A stretch of 6,272 nt of DNA from Chloroflexota bacterium (GTDB lineage: Bacteria; Chloroflexota; Anaerolineae; UBA4142): positions 1 to 6,272 of the forward strand of contig JAMCRS010000227.1 of the NCBI GenBank assembly GCA_023380675.1, read 5' to 3'. Each line of letters begins with the position of its first letter. The first letter of the stretch is position 1. A program made the position numbers and the translations under genes. Positions 1-5,063 of this stretch are shown one piece after another. The notes under the pieces are model-generated. The model was not told the origin of the DNA and did not search any database. It saw nothing but the letters and a program-made list of their open reading frames with translations.

Positions 1-31
1 TGGATTGCGGCAAAGTGGTCGTCTGTAGAAA

Positions 32-57
32 ACGGGTTTCTTGCTTCACGGGTTTCT
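32..57. repeat. Short direct repeat ACGGGTTTCT, two copies
   Basis: The ten-base word ACGGGTTTCT occurs at 32-41 and again at 48-57, with six bases between. The block resembles the GGGTTTCT/AGAAACCC intergenic repeats that I recall from Chloroflexota and cyanobacterial genomes. That resemblance is from memory and was not searched. No gene function is implied. Confidence 0.45.
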
Positions 58-82
58 ATCCGTCGCCCCCGCCGTCACGCGT

Positions 83-108
83 AGGGGCGGCCCTATGTGG
101 CCGCCCTT
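83..108. repeat. GC-rich hairpin, repeat element or terminator
   Basis: GGGCGGCC at 85-92 is the exact reverse complement of GGCCGCCC at 99-106, with the six-base loop CTATGT. An A-T and a G-T pair (83-84 with 107-108) can extend the stem to ten pairs. Only three T bases follow (107-109), so an intrinsic terminator for an unseen upstream gene is possible but not strong. The GTAGGGGC opening followed by a palindrome also resembles dispersed palindromic repeats seen in some environmental bacteria. I cannot decide between the two. Confidence 0.5.
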
Positions 109-158
109 TCCCGGCGGTCCAAAGCGCCCGCGTGCAAAGCTGAGACCCCAGCCATCCT

Positions 159-200
159 CTCACGCGTCCTCTTTGCGATCTTTGCGGCTTGGCGCAAGAA
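159..200. repeat. CTTTGCG-type intergenic repeat, copy A
   Basis: This 42-base block matches 1938-1979 at 34 of 42 positions by my alignment, including an identical 17-base core (170-186 and 1949-1965) followed by CTTGGCG in both. The core itself is a doubled CTTTGCG word. The two copies are in direct orientation and bracket the glycosyltransferase gene. Here I see no matching opposite arm, so this copy does not form the long hairpin seen downstream. Confidence 0.7.
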
Positions 201-295
201 CCCCCCGCGCCACGGAATCGCGGCCTCCCGTCCGTCGGTGCCGCTCACGCCGCATTGCGCGAGTATCACCCGCGCCCGCGAATTGAATATGAAAC

Positions 296-324
296 TTGCA
301 AAACCGGGCCAGCTATTGTACAAC
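296..324 (+). promoter_or_regulatory. Possible sigma-70-type promoter for the glycosyltransferase
   Basis: TTGCAA (296-301) and TACAAC (319-324) are separated by exactly 17 bases. Each matches four of six consensus positions for a -35 and a -10 box. The predicted start of transcription near 331 would leave a leader of about 59 bases before the TTG start. The local sequence is more AT-rich than its surroundings. This is pattern matching by eye and the match is moderate. Confidence 0.35.
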
Positions 325-374
325 ACGCGGAGAATCGTATCGGAAAAAATCACGTTCGTTCGTCCCGAACCGTG

Positions 375-381
375 AAAGGAG
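375..381 (+). promoter_or_regulatory. Shine-Dalgarno sequence that selects a TTG start
   Basis: AAAGGAG lies eight bases before the in-frame TTG at 390. It is the only strong ribosome binding site near the point where the protein begins to look real. An in-frame GTG at 372 lies just before this site and has no comparable signal, and the next in-frame ATG (480) falls inside the first membrane helix. Confidence 0.7.
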
Positions 382-389
382 ACAACGAC

Positions 390-1757
390 TTGCAACTTTT
401 CTCCAGAGTTGGATTAGGCAGAACGGACTTTGCCGATTCGTCTTTTTCGATTCCGCTGGATGTCTTGCTATTGGTGCTAATGGTGATAGTGCACCTTTGG
501 TTCAATCCGATCACGAGCGCGCTCATCGTAACGCTGACAGGGGTCTATCTCTCGCTGGCGATCTTGTCCCCCAAAATGCCTGACGAGATGCAAGAGTCGG
601 GCCGGTCTGACCGCTTCGTCTTTCTGCTGCGTTTGACGATCGTCCTTTCGATCGTGCTGGCCGCGGCCATCCAACCCATTGGAATCGGCATTCTGAATCG
701 GCATGTGCAGGGACCCGCGACGAACGCCAACGATGGCATGATCCAGGTCGAGGAAGCCACCCAGTTCCTGCTTGCGGGTAAGAATCCATATACCGAGAAC
801 TATAGGAACACGCCCCTGGCCGATTGGCGAGGCGGCGAACCTCCGTGGACGCCCATCCCGGGGACGTTGGATCATAACGCCTATTTGCCGTTTCTTTTTG
901 TGCTAACGGCTCCGTTCTATCTTCTCAGCGTGGCAAGCATCGGCTGGTACGACCAGCGTTTTCTTTATCTGGCGATCTATCTTGGATTACTTGTGTTGCT
1001 TCCAGCACTCGTCCGCCGGCAACGGGACCGGTTGGCGCTCCTCATGGCACTCGGCTTGAACTATTACTTTACGTTTCTCCTCGGCGACGGCCGTAATGAC
1101 ATTGTGGTCCTATTCGGGCTTGTCCTCGTCACGTTCCTGCTGGCGAGACGCATGGTCCGTGCATCTGCGGTCGCCCTGGGATTGACCCTGATGACCAAGC
1201 AGACATCCTGGTTTTTCTTGCCGTTCTATCTGGCTTATATCGCCGAGCTGCCGCTGACGGCTCGATCGATCCGTTCCTTCTTTAGCAAAACCTGGCCGCT
1301 GATCCTCGTGGTCGCCGCAGTTTTGCTTCCGTTTCTCGTCTGGGACGCTCGATCTTTCCTGGAGGACACCTTTTTGTTTCTGATCGGAGCTGGGTCCGAC
1401 AGCTATCCGATTCGAGGCCTGGGATTTAGCACTCTGCTGGTTGCCGCCGGGCTGCTTCCCTCTGCAAACTCGGCGTTCCCGTTCGGTATTATCGAGCTGT
1501 TGGCGGGTATCCCGGTCCTGATCCTTCTACTCGTGCGTAAGCAGCGCCAGAACACGCTTCAATTCGTCTGGCTAGGTTTTGCCATATTCTCGCTTGTCGT
1601 CGAGTACTTTTCGCGGTTCTTCAACGACAACTATCTTCTAGTTGGCCTTCAAGCCTTGGTGATCGCAGCCTTCATCATCCCGTACCGGTGGAGTGAAAGC
1701 TCCAGCACCGATCTTCCTGCGGTGGAAACGACAGCGCAATCAGAGCTGACGGCATGA
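390..1757 (+). CDS. GT87-like polytopic membrane glycosyltransferase (GT-C fold)
   Basis: Predicted integral membrane protein of 455 residues from a TTG start placed eight bases after AAAGGAG. About 12 to 13 hydrophobic segments are visible, for example near residues 20-38, 42-60, 78-95, 164-183, 190-207, 236-253, 302-318, 365-382, 391-407 and 413-430. A long extracytoplasmic stretch (about 100-163) carries NDGMIQVEEA (114-123), GKNPY (130-134) and HNAYLPF (162-168). This arrangement is typical of DUF2029/GT87-type and related GT-C enzymes, which transfer sugars from polyprenyl-phosphate donors on the outer face of the membrane. Further motifs are NDIVVLF near 236-242 and KQTSWFFLPF at 270-279. 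The actual donor and acceptor cannot be read from the sequence. The gene stands alone on the plus strand, convergent with the two-component operon. Its base composition is lower in GC: about 50% by hand count at 961-1020, against about 75% at 2221-2280 in the regulator. It is flanked by related repeats, so it may have a separate history. Its last 52 bases are duplicated just downstream. Confidence 0.75.
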   Translation: MQLFSRVGLGRTDFADSSFSIPLDVLLLVLMVIVHLWFNPITSALIVTLTGVYLSLAILSPKMPDEMQESGRSDRFVFLLRLTIVLSIVLAAAIQPIGIGILNRHVQGPATNANDGMIQVEEATQFLLAGKNPYTENYRNTPLADWRGGEPPWTPIPGTLDHNAYLPFLFVLTAPFYLLSVASIGWYDQRFLYLAIYLGLLVLLPALVRRQRDRLALLMALGLNYYFTFLLGDGRNDIVVLFGLVLVTFLLARRMVRASAVALGLTLMTKQTSWFFLPFYLAYIAELPLTARSIRSFFSKTWPLILVVAAVLLPFLVWDARSFLEDTFLFLIGAGSDSYPIRGLGFSTLLVAAGLLPSANSAFPFGIIELLAGIPVLILLLVRKQRQNTLQFVWLGFAIFSLVVEYFSRFFNDNYLLVGLQALVIAAFIIPYRWSESSSTDLPAVETTAQSELTA

Positions 1758-1929
1758 CTCACCGTCACGTCCATTCCGCCCGCAACAACCGGCTCACGCA
1801 CAAGCGCAAAGAACGCACACCGATCTTCCTGCGGTGGAAACGACAGCGCAATCAGAGCTGACGGCATGACTCACCGTCACGTCCATTCCGCCCGCAACAA
1901 CCGGCTCACGCACAAGCGCAAAGAACGCA
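1706..1929. repeat. Perfect 112-bp tandem duplication
   Basis: Bases 1706-1817 and 1818-1929 are identical over 112 positions by direct reading. The flanking bases differ (1705 against 1817, and 1818 against 1930), so the repeat is exactly two units with no obvious junction homology. The unit contains the last 52 bases of the glycosyltransferase gene including its TGA, plus 60 bases of spacer with the left arm of the downstream hairpin. The first copy keeps the gene intact, so the second copy of the C-terminal codons is untranslated. Perfect identity suggests a recent event, or an assembly artefact. Confidence 0.95.
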
Positions 1930-1977
1930 AAGCGATTTTCACGTGCTTTCTTTGCGATCTTTGCGACTTGGCGTGAG
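1905..1977. terminator. Long imperfect hairpin between convergent genes, likely bidirectional terminator or repeat
   Basis: The left arm 1905-1933 and the right arm 1945-1977 are reverse complements apart from a few single-base differences and small bulges. CTCACGC pairs with GCGTGAG at the base, the CGCAAAG and CTTTGCG words pair along the stem, and the loop is GATTTTCACGT (1934-1944). The right arm ends six bases before the stop codon of the response regulator and the left arm follows the glycosyltransferase, so the stem could stop transcription from both sides. There is no clear T-tract. The right arm is also the second copy (1938-1979) of the repeat at 159-200. Confidence 0.6.
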
Positions 1978-1982
1978 AATGA

Positions 1983-2621
1983 TTACTCCCCCAGCCGCAC
2001 GATCCCACGCTGTACCGCGACCGTCACCGCCTGCGTGCGATCGTTCACGCCCAGTTTCTCAAAGATGTGAATCAGATGCGTCTTGACCGTCGCTTCGCTG
2101 ATGTGAAGTTGGCGGCCGATCTCCTTATTGCTCGCGCCTTGCGAGACCAACGTCAACACCTGGATCTCACGCGCGCTCAACGTCTCCTCCGCCGGCGCAC
2201 GCATCCGCCCCATCAATCGGGCCGCGACCGCCGGCGCGAGAAAGGACTCGCCCTTCGCCGCCGCGCGGATCGCTCGAAAGAGGTCTTCGCGCGGCGCGTC
2301 TTTGAGCATGTAGCCGATCGCACCCGACTCCACCGCCCGCAGAATGTCTGCGTCGCCGTCGTACGTCGTCAGCACGAGGACCTGGACCTTGCGATTCCGC
2401 TCCCGGATCCGGCTCGTCGCCGCAACCCCGTCGAGCTCCGGCATGGCCAGGTCCATCAACACCACGTCAGGAGCCGGCCGGTCCGCCAGCTCGATCGCTT
2501 CCCGCCCGTTCACCGCCTCGCCGACGACTTTAAATTCGGGCTGCGCGGCAAGCATTCCCAGCAATCCCGTTCGCACCACCGGGTGATCGTCGGCTATTAG
2601 AACACGGATCGGTCCGGCCAT
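1983..2621 (-). CDS. NarL/FixJ-family response regulator (REC + LuxR HTH)
   Basis: Cytoplasmic two-component response regulator of 212 residues, a normal length for the NarL/FixJ family. The receiver domain (about 5-122) shows the acidic pair D11-D12, the phosphoacceptor D57 in LMDLAMPELDG, T85/T86 and the invariant K107 in MLKD. A LuxR-type helix-turn-helix follows at about 146-210, with LSAREIQVL, NKEIGRQLHISEATVKTH and the terminal VQRG segment. Phosphorylation of D57 by the adjacent kinase should drive DNA binding; the target genes are not evident here. The ATG at 2621 overlaps the kinase stop codon by one base (TGATG), and GGGAG lies eight bases upstream within the kinase coding sequence. 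This favours that start over the open frame extending further upstream, which is antisense-like. It is the last gene of the operon and ends against the long hairpin. Confidence 0.93.
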   Translation of the reverse strand: MAGPIRVLIADDHPVVRTGLLGMLAAQPEFKVVGEAVNGREAIELADRPAPDVVLMDLAMPELDGVAATSRIRERNRKVQVLVLTTYDGDADILRAVESGAIGYMLKDAPREDLFRAIRAAAKGESFLAPAVAARLMGRMRAPAEETLSAREIQVLTLVSQGASNKEIGRQLHISEATVKTHLIHIFEKLGVNDRTQAVTVAVQRGIVRLGE

Positions 2622-3895
2622 CAGCCGTTCTCCCGGTTCGCGATCGGAATAGACACAACGAGGGTCGTGCCTTCTCCCGCCGTACTTTCGATCGACATCC
2701 GGCCGCCCAGCCGCTCCACCCGCTGCCGCATCCCCGCCAGCCCAAAACCGTCCGTCTGACGGTCCGATTCGACGTGAGTGAGGTCGAACCCGACCCCGTC
2801 GTCGTCCACGTCGAGCACGATTTGGTCGCTCATGTAGGAAAGAGTCAGATTCACCTGATGCGCGTGCGCGTGCTTGGAGACGTTCGCCAGCGATTCTTGC
2901 GCGGCGCGCAGCAGCGTGACGTCCAGTTCCGGCGTCAGCGCGCATACCTCGCCTGTAACCGACACGGCGACCGGCATGTGGTTCTCGTCCTGCCAGCGCT
3001 CGGCCGCGCGGGCGAGCGCCTTGGGGAGCGCGACGCGCTCGAGCGCCGTCGGCTGCAGCGCCCAGACGAATCGACGCGCTTCGGCCAGGTTGTCCCGCGC
3101 CGCGCGCCGCGCCTGGTCCAGGTGCTGTGCCGATGCGGACGCGTCCGGCGGAAGGGTCTGCTCTGCCGCTTCCAAGTGCATGACGATGCTCACCAATCCC
3201 TGGACGAGCGTATCATGGATCTCCCGTCCAAGCCGCGCGCGTTCCTCCAGAGTCCCCGCCTGCCGCTCCGCCAGGGCCAATTCTCCCTGCGTCGCCTGCA
3301 GCCGCTCGAGCAGCGCCTGGCGCTCCCGGCTGGTGCGTGCGAACTGCGCGATCCACGCGACCGCCAGGATTCCGAGCACGAGGCCAGAGCTGCTCGACAA
3401 GACCTGAAGCAAGATCGCCGGCGTGTGAGCCTGGAACACAGAAGCCAAACGCTCGCCTTCCGCAAGCGCCGCCGCGAGAACGGCGACGAGGACCGCCCAA
3501 CGCGCCGGCAGGAATCGAAAAGCGTAACCGGTGGTGAACAAGAACGCAAAGCCGTACATCGGGTCCAGCCGAACGAGCGCGGTCGCGAGGACGAGATTCA
3601 AGCAGAGAAAGGGCAGCATCCGGTCGACGCGTGCTTGCCATTCGGATTGCCCGAACATGAGCATCCAATTCGAGAGCGCGAACAGTGCGACCAGAGCGAC
3701 CACGGCCGCCCGCGTCGACCACGGCTCGTCACCCGAGGCGAACAGCGGCACCAGGGGATAGAAGAGCAGCGCGTACAGCACGATGCCCCAGAGGTAGACC
3801 CGAAGATCGGCCAGATGGAGCGCGAATCGTCTTCCCACCGGCTTTACAGACACGGTGCGTTTGACTTGCATTTGTGTATCGACGCGATTATACAT
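2621..3895 (-). CDS. Membrane sensor histidine kinase, HisKA_3/HATPase (NarX/DesK-like)
   Basis: Sensor kinase of 424 residues from the ATG at 3895, partner of the response regulator that follows with a one-base overlap. The N-terminal half (about 32-186) has five or six hydrophobic segments with short loops and no separate extracytoplasmic sensing domain, as in intramembrane-sensing kinases such as DesK. A charged, probably coiled-coil linker (about 187-222) leads to the HisKA_3 dimerisation helix with REIHDTLVQGL. H227 is the phosphorylation site, and the HDxxxQ pattern (H227, D228, Q232) is the known kinase/phosphatase motif of this family. The ATPase domain shows an N-box (AAQESLANVSKHA, N338), DDDGVGFD (364-371) and GFGLAGMRQRVERLGG (383-398). 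The signal is unknown. The start is uncertain: GGAA six bases before 3895 is only a weak ribosome binding site, and ATG 3871 is an alternative. A perfect TATAAT (3892-3887) lies inside the first codons and would favour the downstream start if it is a promoter. Confidence 0.9.
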   Translation of the reverse strand: MYNRVDTQMQVKRTVSVKPVGRRFALHLADLRVYLWGIVLYALLFYPLVPLFASGDEPWSTRAAVVALVALFALSNWMLMFGQSEWQARVDRMLPFLCLNLVLATALVRLDPMYGFAFLFTTGYAFRFLPARWAVLVAVLAAALAEGERLASVFQAHTPAILLQVLSSSSGLVLGILAVAWIAQFARTSRERQALLERLQATQGELALAERQAGTLEERARLGREIHDTLVQGLVSIVMHLEAAEQTLPPDASASAQHLDQARRAARDNLAEARRFVWALQPTALERVALPKALARAAERWQDENHMPVAVSVTGEVCALTPELDVTLLRAAQESLANVSKHAHAHQVNLTLSYMSDQIVLDVDDDGVGFDLTHVESDRQTDGFGLAGMRQRVERLGGRMSIESTAGEGTTLVVSIPIANRENG

Positions 3896-3998
3896 CCGTT
3901 TTCCAGCACTCGACAGCCCGCCGGCGTACCGGCGATTCGCGAGCGAACCAAGTCGCTCCTCAGGCACACGCGTGCTGGTGGCCCCAGAGTTCGATCTT
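3896..3998 (-). other. Spacer upstream of the kinase with two small stems
   Basis: This 103-base spacer contains two adjacent perfect six-base stems: GAGCGA/TCGCTC (3941-3946 with 3953-3958) and CGCCGG/CCGGCG (3919-3924 with 3929-3934). They could be a termination or pausing structure at the end of the preceding minus-strand transcript, or leader structure for the kinase mRNA. No T-tract follows either stem. With this GC content, short stems also arise by chance. Confidence 0.25.
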
Positions 3999-4313
3999 CT
4001 AGGTCGAGCCCGCAAGAACGGCGCGCAGCCTTTCGGCGAATTCTTCCGGTTCGAGCGAACAGCCGGCATGGTTGCCGGGAAATTCCACCCGCGTCGTGCC
4101 GAGGCGCTCCGCCAATCTCGCTGCGGCGCGGTACGGGAAGAACTCGCGCCCGGTCCGTCCGCCGGCGACGATGGCTCGGCTTGGAGATGCCTTGATCGCG
4201 TCGATGTCGAGGCTCTGGACGAGTGCCAAGCGCACGCGCTCGAGTCGTTTCCCAACAGTTTCTGTCTGCAACATCATTCGTCCCCGTTTCGCGAGCGCGA
4301 TCCGTAGGGCCGC
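3999..4313 (-). pseudogene. C-terminal remnant of an alpha/beta hydrolase
   Basis: The frame is open from just after a TGA at 4316-4314 to the TAG at 3999. From the ATG at 4277 it gives 92 residues. The sequence from about 22 to 90 resembles the end of alpha/beta-hydrolase-fold enzymes: LDIDAIKASPSRAIVAGG (a core strand), FFPYRAAARLAERLG (a helix), VEFPGNHAG with the presumed catalytic H70, and EEFAERLRAVLAG as the final helix. Family members are usually around 250 to 300 residues. The nucleophile-elbow half (GxSxG) is absent in this frame, and I found no continuation in other frames upstream, where the methyltransferase gene begins. The best reading is a gene that lost its 5' two-thirds, with the break near 4313-4345. 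It could instead be a short expressed protein, but catalytic activity is unlikely. Only weak ribosome binding (GGGGA) precedes the ATG. Confidence 0.6.
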
Positions 4314-4341
4314 TCATGCGTCCCGGCGGCCGCGGGCCCCT

Positions 4342-4923
4342 CTAGCTCCGCCGATGACTCAGGCCTGGCACGAGCTGCGGCACCCGCTGCTTGTATTCCT
4401 CGTACTCCTCGCCAAAGGTCTTGGTCAGCAGCGCCTCTTCCGAACGAATCTTGAATCCGAAGAAGACGAGCATGACGACGAGCACCGGAAGCAAGAGTCC
4501 GAACCCGTTCATCAGCATCGAGCCAAGCACCATGCCGGCGAGCCCAGTATAGATCGGGTGCCGCGTGATCCCGTAGGGACCCCCGGTCCGCAGCGCGTGG
4601 TCCTGCTTGATCGTCGCCGTGCTCGCCCAGAGCGTTCCCAATATCCATCGCGCCCAAAGTGTGAACAATGTCGATGCCGCCAGGATGACGACGCCCGCGT
4701 TCCACAGCCACGTTGACTTAAACGTGATCGGCGCCCAGAAATCCCCTGGTATTACACGGACCACCAAAACGAAAAGGAGCACTCCTAGCAGGCGCTCCAT
4801 TCCCTGTTCGGTCGCGCGTTGTTCGGTCACCTTCGGCCCGTAGAAAACGTTGTAAAGCGCGCCGACGAGCCAAACCAGACCGACGGATCCCCAACAAACG
4901 AGATACCCCTGTGAGTTTGTCAT
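4342..4923 (-). CDS. ICMT/NnrU-like integral membrane methyltransferase family protein
   Basis: Membrane protein of 193 residues with about four to five hydrophobic segments (near 7-27, 43-58, 71-90, 122-140 and 141-158). The diagnostic part is GPYGITRHPIYTG (115-127), followed by a hydrophobic hairpin and KIRSEEALLTKTFGEEYEEYKQRVPQLVPG (158-187). This is the C-terminal signature of the isoprenylcysteine carboxyl methyltransferase / phospholipid methyltransferase-like superfamily, where the Arg-His-Pro segment and the downstream Glu residues help bind S-adenosylmethionine. Bacterial members are mostly uncharacterised and protein prenylation is not expected, so the substrate is open: a lipid, an isoprenoid or a small molecule. 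The start at 4923 is set by AAAGGAG (4940-4934), ten bases upstream. The frame is open to 5040, but the extra residues lack hydrophobic or domain character. It lies 140 bases downstream of the oxidoreductase gene on the same strand, with its own possible promoter, and is followed by the hydrolase remnant. Confidence 0.85.
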   Translation of the reverse strand: MTNSQGYLVCWGSVGLVWLVGALYNVFYGPKVTEQRATEQGMERLLGVLLFVLVVRVIPGDFWAPITFKSTWLWNAGVVILAASTLFTLWARWILGTLWASTATIKQDHALRTGGPYGITRHPIYTGLAGMVLGSMLMNGFGLLLPVLVVMLVFFGFKIRSEEALLTKTFGEEYEEYKQRVPQLVPGLSHRRS

Positions 4924-4962
4924 TCGAATCCAGCTCCTTTCGTTTCTCACTCGCTGGATCCG

Positions 4963-4991
4963 ATTATCGCGCAGCAGACCGTAGAGTTGAA
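4963..4991 (-). promoter_or_regulatory. Possible promoter for the methyltransferase gene
   Basis: On the minus strand TTCAAC (4991-4986) and GATAAT (4968-4963) are separated by 17 bases. The -10 box matches five of six consensus positions; the -35 box matches only three. The predicted transcription start near 4956 gives a leader of about 33 bases that includes AAAGGAG. It lies downstream of the palindrome at 5036-5053 relative to transcription. Confidence 0.4.
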
Positions 4992-5035
4992 CCATCCATT
5001 GGCTGCTTTTCGCCGGCCAGACGATGGACGGCCGA

Positions 5036-5053
5036 ATCAACCGTTCGGTTGAT
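5036..5053. promoter_or_regulatory. 18-bp inverted repeat, operator or terminator stem
   Basis: ATCAACCG (5036-5043) and CGGTTGAT (5046-5053) are exact reverse complements separated by TT. The site lies ten bases after the oxidoreductase stop codon and about 45 bases upstream of the possible -35 box of the methyltransferase. Short symmetric ACCG/CGGT half-sites of this kind are typical of TetR-family operators. As RNA it would form a seven-pair stem with a four-base loop, but no T-tract follows on the minus strand, so a standard intrinsic terminator is less likely. No regulator gene is present in the window. Confidence 0.45.
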
Positions 5054-5063
5054 GTGCGGACAA

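Larger units (their letters stand above)
1..389. other. Left intergenic region rich in short repeats, no supportable gene
   Basis: I see no convincing coding sequence in this stretch. Frames that stay open here encode Arg/Pro/Ser/Ala-rich peptides with no recognisable domain, and no good ribosome binding site precedes an ATG. The tail of an upstream gene could end in the first 25 to 85 bases, but nothing identifies it. The region holds a GGGTTTCT direct repeat (32-57), a GC-rich hairpin (83-108), one copy of a CTTTGCG-type repeat (159-200) and a possible promoter (296-324) for the glycosyltransferase. The reading frame of that gene is open upstream to 189, but the extra residues look non-coding. 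Confidence 0.6.

Noticed and set aside
1706..1929. CRISPR or other spaced repeat array
   Set aside because: There are only two units, directly abutting with no spacers, and the unit includes the coding end of the neighbouring gene.
2622..2945. N-terminal extension of the response regulator frame
   Set aside because: It overlaps the conserved ATPase domain of the kinase in another frame. The TGATG junction with a ribosome binding site fixes the start at 2621.
2774..4195. Long plus-strand open frame of 473 codons opposite the two-component genes
   Set aside because: It is antisense to the well-supported kinase gene. Its translation is Arg/Gln/His-rich without domains, and it is explained by the third-position GC bias of the real gene.
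3896..4255. 120-residue N-terminal extension of the kinase frame
   Set aside because: The residues are Arg/Ser/Ala-rich with no membrane or sensor character, and they overlap the hydrolase remnant, whose frame shows recognisable family sequence.
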